Under the pieces are notes generated by a model. That model was not told the origin of the DNA. It saw nothing but the letters and a program-made list of their open reading frames with translations, and ran no database searches. The translations under genes and the position numbers were made by a program. A stretch of 64,000 bases of DNA from Gemmatimonas sp. (GTDB taxonomy: Bacteria; Gemmatimonadota; Gemmatimonadetes; Gemmatimonadales; Gemmatimonadaceae): positions 109,808-173,807 of the forward strand of contig NZ_JAPZSK010000009.1 of assembly GCF_027531815.1 (NCBI RefSeq), in the 5' to 3' direction. Within the stretch, counting starts at the first letter, position 1. Each line of letters starts with the position of its first letter. Below are positions 24,709 to 33,900 of this stretch, one piece after another.

Positions 24709-25509
24709 TCAGCGGGTCATCGCGTCCAGCAACTCCTTCAGCACCTTGGCCGCCACCATGCCGGTCATGCCGGTGGGGTCCCGCAGCGGGTTGTATTCCA
24801 CGAGGTCGGCCGCCACGACATCGCCGTCCATGGCCTGCAGCATGGTCAGCAACTCCCGCGTGGAGAGCCCGCCGGGCTCCCAATGCGAGACGCCCGGTGC
24901 GAAGGCCGGGTCGAGCACATCGAGATCGAGGGAGACGTACACCGGCCCGCTCACCTGCGGACGCACGCCGGCGGCCACCGCCCGCATGTCGATCACCTCC
25001 ACCCCGAACCGCGCGGCCTGTTCGCGCTGATGCGCCGTGAGCGTGCGGATCCCCACCTGCACGAGTCGCGTTACCAGCCCCTCCTCCATGATGCGGGCGA
25101 AGGGACAGGCGTGGGAGAAACGATCGCCGTCGAGCTCGTCGTACAGGTCGGCGTGCGCGTCGAAGTGCAGCAGGGTGAAGGGGCCACCCGCGGCCGCGAC
25201 CGCGCGCACCACCGGATAGGTGACCGAGTGATCGCCCCCCAACACCAGGGGCCTCCCATCCGCTCTGAGCACGGTCGCGACCCCCGCCTCGATGTCGGCC
25301 CGCGCGGTGACCGAGGACGACAACGACAGATCCCCCGCATCGTGCCACCACGTGGTTTCCGCCAGCGACCGGCCACTCTCCGTGGAAAGGTTGCTGGAGG
25401 GCGAGTACAGCGCTTCACGAATGCGCGGCGGCGCCTGCGACGGCCCCCGCAGATACGACGAACTCGCGTCGTACGGTGCGCCGAGCAGCGTGGGGATCCC
25501 GCTCATCAT
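24709..25509 (-). CDS. Ureohydrolase (arginase/agmatinase) family protein, candidate N-formylkynurenine formamidase
   Basis: A 266-residue binuclear-metal ureohydrolase. All family metal motifs are present: LVLGGDHS near 88-95, LLHFDAHADLYDE near 111-123 and VSLDLDVLDPAFAPG near 190-205 (both metal Asp residues). Length fits agmatinase or formiminoglutamase. It sits between kynureninase (12 nt upstream) and the aminobenzoyl-CoA genes, in a unit that has dioxygenase and kynureninase but no classical KynB formamidase. The family hydrolyses guanidine and formimino C-N bonds, so cleaving the formamide of N-formylkynurenine is chemically close; this role is inferred from position only. Agmatinase or another ureohydrolase substrate remains possible. 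Confidence 0.75.
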   Translation of the reverse strand: MMSGIPTLLGAPYDASSSYLRGPSQAPPRIREALYSPSSNLSTESGRSLAETTWWHDAGDLSLSSSVTARADIEAGVATVLRADGRPLVLGGDHSVTYPVVRAVAAAGGPFTLLHFDAHADLYDELDGDRFSHACPFARIMEEGLVTRLVQVGIRTLTAHQREQAARFGVEVIDMRAVAAGVRPQVSGPVYVSLDLDVLDPAFAPGVSHWEPGGLSTRELLTMLQAMDGDVVAADLVEYNPLRDPTGMTGMVAAKVLKELLDAMTR

Positions 25510-25521
25510 CCGCGCACCGGC

Positions 25522-26772
25522 TCAGGTCACCGCGTGACGCACCTGATGCTCGGGCGCGCGCCACGCCTCGGTGCGCAGCACGTCTTCCAGGACATCGACC
25601 GCAGCCGCGATGTCGGCGAATCGCAGATAGAGCGGCGTGATGCCGAAGCGCATGATGTCGGGGGCGCGGAAATCGCCAATTACCCCTCGCGCGATGAGGG
25701 CCTGCATGATCGCGTAGCCGTCGGGGTGACGGAACGATACGTGGCTGCCCCGCGGTGCTCCACGCCGCGGCCCGACCAGCGTCACCCCATACGACGCACA
25801 TCGTGCATCGACCAGATCGATGAACAGCTCGCACAACGCGCGCGACTTGGCGGCGACCTGCTGCATATCCACGCTCAGGTGGAGATCCACCCCGCTTTCG
25901 AGGGCCGCCACGGCGAGAATGGGTGGGGTGCCACAGAGGAAGCGCGCAATCCCCGGTGCCGGTTCGTATTCGTCCACGAACGCGAACGGGCGCGCATGCC
26001 CCATCCACCCGCCAAGGGGCGAACGCAGCGCTGCGTGGTGCCGGTCGGCCACGAAGAGAAACGCCGGCGCGCCAGGCCCGCCGTTGAGGAACTTGTAGCC
26101 GCACCCCACGGCCATATCGGCACGGCACGCATTGAGCGCCAACGGCACGGCACCCGCTGAATGGCTCAGGTCCCAGAGCACCAGGGCCCCCTTCGCCTGC
26201 GCGGCCGCCGTGATCGCTGCCATGTCGAACATGTCGGCCGTCTTGTAGTGCACGTGCGTGAGCATCACCAGCGCCGTGTCCTCGGTGATGCGCGAGACGA
26301 TCTCCTCGCGCGGCGCGAGCTCGAGCCGGTGGCCCGTCCCCAGCGTCGCGATGGCCGTTTCCACCATGTACAGATCCGTGGGGAAGTTGCCGGGCTCCGA
26401 CAGCACGACATGCCGGCCACGCTGCGCGCCCAACGCGGCCACGATGAGCTTGTACAGATTCACCGACGTGGAGTCGGCCACGACCACTTCATGCGCCTCG
26501 GCTCCAACCAGGCGCGCGATCTTCGCCCCAACCCGCTGCGGCGCGCCGATCCAGTCGGCGCTGTTCCAGCTGCGGATGAGTCCCGTGCCCCATTCGTCGT
26601 GCATCACCTGCGCCACTCGCGCCGGCGTGACCCTGGGGAGCGCACCCAGCGAGTTGCCATCGAGATAGATCACACCGTCGGGCAACATGAACTGCTCGCG
26701 ATACGAGGCCAACGCATCCGCCGCGTCGCGGGCGGCGATGTCCGTGGATGGCGAAACGGCGCTGAGGGTCAT
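25522..26772 (-). CDS. kynU: Kynureninase
   Basis: A 416-residue PLP enzyme splitting L-kynurenine into anthranilate and L-alanine. The N-terminal YREQFMLPDGVIYLDGNSLGALP, EWGTGLIRSWNSADWIG, NFPTDLYM and the PLP-lysine segment GCGYKFLNGGPGAPAF near 222-237 are diagnostic of kynureninase; WDLSHSAGAVPL holds the PLP-ring Asp/His region. Length is standard. It follows the dioxygenase gene by 51 nt and precedes the ureohydrolase by 12 nt. Its product is the substrate for the aminobenzoate-CoA ligase in the same gene series. Confidence 0.95.
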   Translation of the reverse strand: MTLSAVSPSTDIAARDAADALASYREQFMLPDGVIYLDGNSLGALPRVTPARVAQVMHDEWGTGLIRSWNSADWIGAPQRVGAKIARLVGAEAHEVVVADSTSVNLYKLIVAALGAQRGRHVVLSEPGNFPTDLYMVETAIATLGTGHRLELAPREEIVSRITEDTALVMLTHVHYKTADMFDMAAITAAAQAKGALVLWDLSHSAGAVPLALNACRADMAVGCGYKFLNGGPGAPAFLFVADRHHAALRSPLGGWMGHARPFAFVDEYEPAPGIARFLCGTPPILAVAALESGVDLHLSVDMQQVAAKSRALCELFIDLVDARCASYGVTLVGPRRGAPRGSHVSFRHPDGYAIMQALIARGVIGDFRAPDIMRFGITPLYLRFADIAAAVDVLEDVLRTEAWRAPEHQVRHAVT

Positions 26773-26823
26773 GCGAAGCGAGAGGCTGGCGGTGGACGGA
26801 GAGAAATGCGGACGGGCACCAGA

Positions 26824-27936
26824 TCAGACCCGTGCGTCCGTCGTGGAGCGGCGTGCTCCGCCCAGGAATGTGTCGAGAGCGGTGCCGCCGGTGCCGACAT
26901 TGTCGCGCCCCGATGCCGATGGCGCCACGATATAGTCGTGGGCCAGTCGCATATGCGCGTCACGGAAGGCCGCGATTCGCGCGAGGGCGTCGTTGTACGC
27001 CCCCTGCAGGGCAACGCTGCCATCCTTTGCCCGCTCGCGCACACGGGTGTTGCGCTCGGTGTCTTCCACGAACGCCCGATGCGGGGGGGGCATGAAGCCA
27101 CGCACGGTACGCAGATACGCACCGGCGGGATGATCGGCGTGGTGCACGCCGAGCATGGCGTCGAACAGCTGCAGCAGCGCACTCTGCGCCGCACTGCCGC
27201 CGATGAGACGCTGCGGCTCCTCGGAGACGCCCTCATAGACCACACCGGGCTGAGGCCATCCAGTCACGAAGGGGCGGACGCGCAGGTAGTACGTGGACGG
27301 GTCACACCACGTGCGCACCTGCTCGAGCGCCGCGTGCACGGCGCCCATGCCCTCGGCGAACGCCTCGAGTGACTCCGCGAGCTCGCGGTCGCTCCCCCCG
27401 CGCGAGTAGCGTACCGCGTTGGCCACGACGGGCAACAGCGGAGCGCCAGCCAACTCCACCCCCATGCTCGCGACGAAGAACCAGTCTTCGTCCACCCCGC
27501 CGAGGAAACGGATGATGGTCCGCGCGTTGTCCACCGACAGCGGTTGCGTCGGATCCACCAGTCGCCAGTTGGTGAGCGTGGTGGTGGCGTAGTGGGCGAT
27601 GGGCTGACGTCCCATCTGGGCCGCAAGTGTGCACAGTGGGACCGCCACGGACGCCGGGAGGCGCAGGTCGCGCTCAGCACCACCCCACACGAACGCGTTG
27701 GCGAAGTGCGTAAGCAGCAGGAGCGCGCGCTCGCGATCGCCCACGGAGACCAGAGGGGCGACATCGAGCACCGGAAGCGCGCGCAGCACGCCACGCAGGC
27801 GCCGAGAGCGAATCAGCGCCGACAGGTCGGGCACCAAGGCGTCCCACCGGGCGAACGCACCCGGCAAGCGCGACGGCAGCGGGACCGGCGGCACGAAGCC
27901 CGTGACCGGGTCCACGTGATAGTGGGAGAGCGTCAT
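26824..27936 (-). CDS. Indoleamine 2,3-dioxygenase (IDO) family heme protein
   Basis: A 370-residue heme dioxygenase that should convert L-tryptophan to N-formylkynurenine. IDO-type landmarks: YHVDPVTGFVPP at the N-terminus, GGVDEDWFFVASMGVELAGAP, GGSAAQSALLQLFDAMLGVHH, FMPPPHRAFVED and the C-terminal FRDAHMRLAHDYIV, whose first His (near 327) matches the proximal heme ligand, then GTGGTALDTFL. It is not a tryptophan 2,3-dioxygenase. Bacterial IDOs are rarer than TDOs, and I recall one reported from Gemmatimonas. First gene of the operon, with a fair promoter directly upstream. Substrate assignment rests on kynureninase following. Confidence 0.9.
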   Translation of the reverse strand: MTLSHYHVDPVTGFVPPVPLPSRLPGAFARWDALVPDLSALIRSRRLRGVLRALPVLDVAPLVSVGDRERALLLLTHFANAFVWGGAERDLRLPASVAVPLCTLAAQMGRQPIAHYATTTLTNWRLVDPTQPLSVDNARTIIRFLGGVDEDWFFVASMGVELAGAPLLPVVANAVRYSRGGSDRELAESLEAFAEGMGAVHAALEQVRTWCDPSTYYLRVRPFVTGWPQPGVVYEGVSEEPQRLIGGSAAQSALLQLFDAMLGVHHADHPAGAYLRTVRGFMPPPHRAFVEDTERNTRVRERAKDGSVALQGAYNDALARIAAFRDAHMRLAHDYIVAPSASGRDNVGTGGTALDTFLGGARRSTTDARV

Positions 27937-27943
27937 CCGAAGA

Positions 27944-27973
27944 ATCGTAGGGCGCTCCCGAGTTTCATGTCAT
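27944..27973 (-). promoter_or_regulatory. Probable promoter of the tryptophan/kynurenine operon
   Basis: On the minus strand ATGACA (27973-27968) and TACGAT (27949-27944) are 18 nt apart, five of six and four of six matches to sigma-70-type hexamers. The -10 ends 7 nt before the IDO start codon, so the transcript would be leaderless or nearly so. No operator palindrome is evident here. Confidence 0.45.
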
Positions 27974-28032
27974 TCGGGGTTTCTTCGCCAGCAACCTGCT
28001 CCCCGCTCCCCGCTCCCTGCTTTATTTAGGGC

Positions 28033-29556
28033 ATGACCACCATCACCCAAACCGACTTCATTCAGTCCATCGCGGACGCGCTCCAGCACATCTCGTACTA
28101 TCACCCGCTGGACTACATCCACGCGCTGGCGGACGCGTACGAAAAGGAACAGAGCCCGGCGGCCAGGGACGCCATCGCGCAGATCCTCACCAACTCGCGC
28201 ATGTGCGCGGAGGGACACCGTCCCATCTGCCAGGACACGGGCAGCGTGGTGGTCTTCCTCAAGGTGGGCATGGACGTACGCTGGAACGCGACCCTGTCCA
28301 TCCAGGAAATGGTCGACGAAGGGGTCCGCCGCGCGTACCTCCTCCCCGAGAACATCCTGCGGGCGAGCATCGTGGCTGACCCAGCCTTCGGTCGGAAGAA
28401 CACGCGCGACAATACCCCGGCCGTGGTGCACGTGGAACTCGTCCCCGGCGACCAGGTCGAGGTAAAGCTGGGCGCCAAGGGCGGCGGCTCGGAGAACAAG
28501 AGCAAGTTCGCCATGCTCAACCCCAGCGACAGCATCGTGGACTGGGTGCTCAAGACCGTGCCGCTCATGGGTGCCGGCTGGTGCCCCCCGGGCATGCTGG
28601 GCATCGGCATTGGCGGCAGCGCCGAGAAGGCCATGCTCATGGCGAAGGAGTCGCTCATGGAGCACATCGACATGGCGCAGCTCAAGCAGCGGGGGCCGCA
28701 GAACAAGATCGAGGAGCTGCGCATCGAGCTGCACGACAAGATCAATGCGCTCGGCATCGGGGCGCAGGGACTCGGTGGGCTCAGCACGGTGCTCGACGTG
28801 AAGATCTGGGATTATCCCACGCACGCCGCGTCCAAGCCCATCGCCATGATCCCCAACTGCGCCGCCACCCGCCACGCGCACTTCTGGCTGGATGGCAGCG
28901 GGGTGGCGCAGCTGCCGGTGCCCAAGCTGAGCGACTGGCCCGACATCACGTGGCGCCCCGATGTGAACGCCAAGCGCGTGGATCTCGACACGCTCACGCC
29001 GGAGATCGTCGCCACGTGGAAGGCGGGCGACCGGCTGCTGCTCAACGGCAAGATGCTCACCGGCCGCGACGCGGCACACAAGCGTATTGCCGATCTGTTT
29101 GCGAGTGGGGAGGGACTCCCCGACGGCGTCGATTTCACGAATCGCGTGATCTACTACGTGGGCCCGGTGGACCCGGTGCGCGAGGAGGCCGTGGGCCCGG
29201 CTGGCCCCACCACGGCCACCCGCATGGACAAGTTCACGGAGATGATGCTGGCCAAGACCGGACTCATTGCCATGGTGGGCAAGGCCGAGCGTGGACCGGC
29301 CGGGCTCGAGGCCATCCGCAAGCACAAGGCGGCCTATCTGATGGCGGTGGGTGGTGCGGCCTATCTGGTCTCCAAGGCCATCCGCTCGTCACGCGTCGTG
29401 GCGTTCGCCGACCTGGGCATGGAAGCGATCTACGAGTTCGACGTGCAGGATATGCCGGTGACCGTGGCGGTGGACGCCACCGGCGACAACGTGCACGAAA
29501 CCGGACCGTCGGTGTGGAAGGACAAGATCGCCAAGGGTCTGCCGATTCTGGCGTAA
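28033..29556 (+). CDS. Fumarate hydratase, class I ([4Fe-4S])
   Basis: A 507-residue iron-sulfur fumarase interconverting fumarate and malate in the TCA cycle. The N-terminal catalytic half has EGHRPICQDTGSVVVFLKVG (first cluster Cys near 72), GAGWCPPGMLGIGIGGSAEKAM and IPNCAATRHAHFWLDG (further Cys ligands), and the C-terminal beta/alpha half starts near LDTLTPEIV and contains YYVGPVDPVREEAVGPAGPTTATRMDKF. Single polypeptide, normal length. Divergent from the IDO operon with 96 bp between; TTTATT sits 7 nt before the ATG and could be a -10. Degradation of tryptophan ring carbon feeds the same cycle, but no regulatory link is shown. Confidence 0.93.
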   Translation: MTTITQTDFIQSIADALQHISYYHPLDYIHALADAYEKEQSPAARDAIAQILTNSRMCAEGHRPICQDTGSVVVFLKVGMDVRWNATLSIQEMVDEGVRRAYLLPENILRASIVADPAFGRKNTRDNTPAVVHVELVPGDQVEVKLGAKGGGSENKSKFAMLNPSDSIVDWVLKTVPLMGAGWCPPGMLGIGIGGSAEKAMLMAKESLMEHIDMAQLKQRGPQNKIEELRIELHDKINALGIGAQGLGGLSTVLDVKIWDYPTHAASKPIAMIPNCAATRHAHFWLDGSGVAQLPVPKLSDWPDITWRPDVNAKRVDLDTLTPEIVATWKAGDRLLLNGKMLTGRDAAHKRIADLFASGEGLPDGVDFTNRVIYYVGPVDPVREEAVGPAGPTTATRMDKFTEMMLAKTGLIAMVGKAERGPAGLEAIRKHKAAYLMAVGGAAYLVSKAIRSSRVVAFADLGMEAIYEFDVQDMPVTVAVDATGDNVHETGPSVWKDKIAKGLPILA

Positions 29557-29667
29557 CGCCGCAACGTACCCACAACTCGAAACCCGAACCTACAGCCCGG
29601 AACCGATCAGTTTCGAGGTGTGAGTTTGTGTTTCGGGTGATGAGTTTTTCTCACTTCATTCTCTCGC

Positions 29668-30966
29668 ATGCGACACTTCACCACCGCGCTCACCGCGCTC
29701 GTGTTCGCCGCCGCCCCGCTCGCGGCGCAGCAGCCCTCCCAGTACCCCACCAGCTGGGATCCCAAGTTGCTCGAGCGCCCCGATGTGAAGTCGGCCATGG
29801 CCATGCTCGAAAAGAACTTTCCGCAACAGCTCGAGGAGTGGGTGCGCCTCACCGAGATGCCCGGCAAGTCGGGGCAGGAGCAGGCGCGCGGCGCCTACGT
29901 GAAGGCGGCGTTCGAAAAGGAAGGACTCAAGCCCACCGTCGACTCCATCGGCAACGTCGTGGCTGTCCGCAAGGGAACGGGGGGCGGCCCGACCATCGTC
30001 ATCATGGCGCACATGGACGTGGTCTTCCCCAATGACCCCCCCAAGAAGGTCCGACGCAGCGGCGATACGCTCTTTGCGCCCGGCGTGGGTGACAACACCG
30101 CCTCCGTGGGCAACATGCTGGCCACGCTGCGCACCATGAATGCCACGAAGTTCACGAGCAAGGGCGACATCGTCTTCATTGGCACCACGCAGGAGGAGCT
30201 GGGGCTCAAGGGCGCCGAGTACTGGCTGCGCACCAACCCCCGCCCCGACCTGCTCATCGTGCCTGACGGCGCGTTCGGCAGCGTGGCCTACGGCGCGCTG
30301 GGCATCTACTGGACCAAGTACGTGTTCACCGGTCCTGGCGCGCACACGCTCGCGTCGCGCGGCCGGCCGACACCCGTGCGCGCCGTCGCGGCCGCCATTG
30401 ATCGGCTGTACCAGCTGCAGTTCCCCGCCCTCCCCGATGGCGCCGTGATGAACATCGGGCAGATCCATGGCGGCAACATCTTCAACGCCGTCCCGCAGGA
30501 ACTCTACTTCACGGTCGACCTGCGCAGCAGCGACCCGGTCCTGCTCGACTCCCTCGATCGCACCATCACGCGTGTCACGCAGGAGGTGGCGAACGAGTAC
30601 AAGGTCGGGTTGCGTGTCGAGATCGAGCAGAAGAACCAGGCGGGTGGCACCGAGAAGCAACTGGCCGGCGCTCGTGCGCACCCGCTCGTGCAGACCGCCA
30701 TCGACATCAACCGGGCACTCGGCATCAGTACCGGCATGCCCGGGGCCATGGAAGCGGTGGCCACCGGCGCCACCGACGCCAACCCGGGGGTCGTGCGCAA
30801 GATCCCCTCCATTGCCATCGGTGGCTCGAAGGCCAACGGCGCGCATCAGCTCACCGAATACGCACTGGCCTCGACCGCACTCCCCAGCACCAAGCTGCTC
30901 TATCTGCTGACCGCCACCTTCGCCGACGGCGTGAAGGTGGTGCCGCCCGCCAAGATCGTTCCCTGA
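29668..30966 (+). CDS. Exported M20 family metallopeptidase
   Basis: A 432-residue zinc-dependent di/tri- or aminopeptidase with a signal peptide (MRHFTTALTALVFAAAPLAA, cleavage near LAAQQ). Metal and catalytic motifs: MAHMDVVFP (HxD) near 112-120, GVGDNTASVGNM (bridging Asp) near 142-153 and GTTQEELGLKGA (EE, base and ligand) near 171-182; the terminal His is likely in KANGAHQLTEY. A dimerisation insert lies between about 210 and 330. Periplasmic peptide scavenging is the probable role. It ends 5 nt before the large phosphodiesterase/lipase gene and may be cotranscribed. Confidence 0.88.
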   Translation: MRHFTTALTALVFAAAPLAAQQPSQYPTSWDPKLLERPDVKSAMAMLEKNFPQQLEEWVRLTEMPGKSGQEQARGAYVKAAFEKEGLKPTVDSIGNVVAVRKGTGGGPTIVIMAHMDVVFPNDPPKKVRRSGDTLFAPGVGDNTASVGNMLATLRTMNATKFTSKGDIVFIGTTQEELGLKGAEYWLRTNPRPDLLIVPDGAFGSVAYGALGIYWTKYVFTGPGAHTLASRGRPTPVRAVAAAIDRLYQLQFPALPDGAVMNIGQIHGGNIFNAVPQELYFTVDLRSSDPVLLDSLDRTITRVTQEVANEYKVGLRVEIEQKNQAGGTEKQLAGARAHPLVQTAIDINRALGISTGMPGAMEAVATGATDANPGVVRKIPSIAIGGSKANGAHQLTEYALASTALPSTKLLYLLTATFADGVKVVPPAKIVP

Positions 30967-30971
30967 ACGCC

Positions 30972-33900
30972 ATGGAGCACGGCCGGCGCCTCGTCCTCGG
31001 CCTTCTCCTTCCGGCAGTACTGGCCGGCACCCCGGTCGCGGCGCAGCCCACGCCACCGTCGGTGCCGGCCGCGGCGCACGGCGCGGCCCACACGAGCGTG
31101 CGCACGCTCCTGTGGGCCGTCGACGGACTGAGTTACGACGCGTTCACGGAAGCGCGGCGCCGTGGGCTCTTTCGCGCCTTCCCGCACGCCGGCCGACACG
31201 TGGCGCCCTACCCGTCCATGAGTCATCCGGCCTGGACCGAGGTGATGGGCGCGAACCGGGTGTTCGGCACCCGCGGCACGCTCCGCTCCGTCGAAGCGAG
31301 CTGGTTCGACCTCGACGCCATGCAGGTGAGCGACGACCCGCGTCAGGTCTTTGCGCGACAGGCGAGCCCGTTCAACTACATGCGCGCCTTCGACTGGTTC
31401 TTCGATCCCATCACCGAGCCCCTCATGTACTTCGAGGGAGATCGGCTGGCCGATCGGGAGCTCGCCGACGCCGAGCGCGATGTACTGGAGCGTTTCACGG
31501 GTGACCATCACGTGGTGTTTCTTGGGGGCGCCGACGCCATCGCGCATACCCACCTCGGTGGCCTGCACCGCTATCTCACGCGGCTCGACGCCATGATGAC
31601 GCGCGTGAGCGATTCGCTGGCGGCGCGGGGTGACACGGCGGTGCGGCAGTTCATCGTCTCCGACCACGGCAACGCGGGAGCCTTTCGCGAAGGACAGCCG
31701 GAGCGCCGGCTGACCCCCGTGTCGCTCGATGCGGCGCTGCGCCGCGTTGGGCTCGTGCAACGAGATACGGGGCGCCTCACGCGCGCCAACGAGGTGAGCG
31801 TCGTCACGCTGGCGCTGGCCAGCATGGTCAATGTCTATTTCGCCGACCTGCAACGCCGCCGCGCCTTCGCCAACGCCGCGCTGCGCCTGCCGGGAGTGGA
31901 GCTGATCACCTGGCTCGAGGTGGGTGCCGATGACCGCTTCGTGGTCATCAGCAGCGCCGACCGCGGCGAGGCCCAACTGCACTGGCGGAGCGACGGCGCC
32001 GTGCAGTACCGGCGCGTGACCGGGAATCCCCTCGCCATCCCCGATTCACTTGTCTCGCAGGACGGCGCGGCGCGCTGGGTACCCGACGCGGTTATGCGTG
32101 CCGCCACCATGGCGGGGCCGTACCCCGACGCGCCGTTTCGGCTCATCCGCAGCGCCGACAAGCAGGTGGAGAACGCCCCCGATGTCGTGGTGAACCTGCG
32201 CGATGGCTACTGCTGGGCCGGATCGCTGGGGCGATTCGTGCAGATGGTACGCACGCACGGTGCCCTGAGTGCCCGCTCCACGCTCGGACTCGTCGCCAGC
32301 ACGCACACCGTGGTGCCCGCCTACATGCGAAGCCACGAAGTGCTGCAGGTGGCCGGCCTCTCCGAGCACCAGCTCTTTCACCGGGCGCTGGCCCACGCGC
32401 CGCACGACGCCGGGGCCGTGGCCGACAGTCTCGCCTCGGCGCCGCGGCAAATCGCCACCGGTCGTGACGACGACAGCCCCGATGCCGTATTCCTGCGCCG
32501 GGTCAGGCCCATCACGCTCTCGGCGGAATACTTCGATCAGGAAACCGCGCGCGCGCTGGCCGCCGCCGTGCGCCCAACCGCAACCGCGCAGGCGGCGCGC
32601 CGACGGGCCGTCGATCGCACGCGCACGGCGCTGCGACAGACCCGCGTCGTGGACGGCGTCACCGGTCATGTCGACACCCTGCTTGCGCTCTTCGACCCGC
32701 TCCCGACTTCGCTGAACAGCGACAGCCTCACCCGCCTGCTGGAGCGCACCGAAGCGCGGCTGCGCGGCATTCCGGAGTTGGCGCCGTTGGCCGCACTCCG
32801 CGACGTGTGGCGTGCCCCCGCCGCACGCGCAGCACCACGCGGGTCAGCCCCAAACATCGCGACCGCAGGGGCCGGTGACGCGCTGCGTCGCGCTACCATG
32901 GCCGCGTGGACGCTGCCGTACTACCTCGACGCCGTACTCACGGCGCCGGAGTCCGACTCCATCACCGACCCGCGCGACGTGGCCTTCGCGCGGCAGTGGC
33001 ACCACGAGCTGCGCCCCCGCCTGCACCGCGGCATCGCCCCGCTGGCACTCGACAGTACGCTCCCAGCGCGTCTTTTCGGGGAGGTCTTCAAGGAGCGTGA
33101 ACTGCTGCGACAGGTGGAGCAGCCCGCGGTCGCCACACTGTACGATGCGCCCGTCCCCGATGTGGCCCTGGTGTACGTGCCAGGGATCTTCGGCGAACTG
33201 TTCGACGACGAGATCTGGCGACGCGGCGTACGCAGCGTGCGGGAGCAGCTGGGGATGCGTACCATCACGGCCTTCACCGATGGCCGATGCAGCACCAGCG
33301 ACAATGCCAACACCCTGCTGCAGCAGCTACGCGACGACACCGAGCGCCGTCTCGCCCGCGGGTATGCCCGGCCACGTTACCTGCTGGTGGGCTACTCCAA
33401 GGGCGGCCTCGACGCCCTGCACGCCCTCGCCCGTGACCCCCATTTTGCCGAACGTCAGGTGGCGGCGGTGGTGACGATCGCCACGCCGCATGGCGGCACC
33501 CCGGTGGCCGAGCGGGCAGACCTGCCGGATGCCCTGCTGCGCACGGTCATTGCGCGCCCACGCGCCGCCATCTGCGACACCAGCCGCGCCGTCGCGTCGC
33601 TGTGGCCCGCCACACGCGCCGTCTTCTGGGGCAGCGAAGGGCGCGGTGTGGTGACGCAGGTCCCGGTATACACGCTCGCGCTGCACGCCGACATGCGCGA
33701 GGCACACCCGTGGATGAAGCTCACCAAGCGCATCGGGCGCTTTGCCGAGGAGAACGACGGCGTCGTGGCGCGCAGCGCCGCGCGAGTGCCCGAGGGGCTG
33801 CCATCGGTGCACCTCGGCGACCTCCGGGGTGACCACATCGCGGCGCGCAGCGCGTCCGCCTTTCCGCAGGAGAGCGTCCTGGAAAGCATCGTGCTCACGC

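Noticed and set aside
24709..25509. Plain agmatinase call
   Set aside because: Not excluded by sequence, but no polyamine or arginine gene is nearby while a formamidase step is missing in the surrounding pathway.
29557..29667. Imperfect inverted AACTCGAAACCCGAA-like segments before the M20 peptidase gene
   Set aside because: Pairing is interrupted and no consistent stem or operator emerges.
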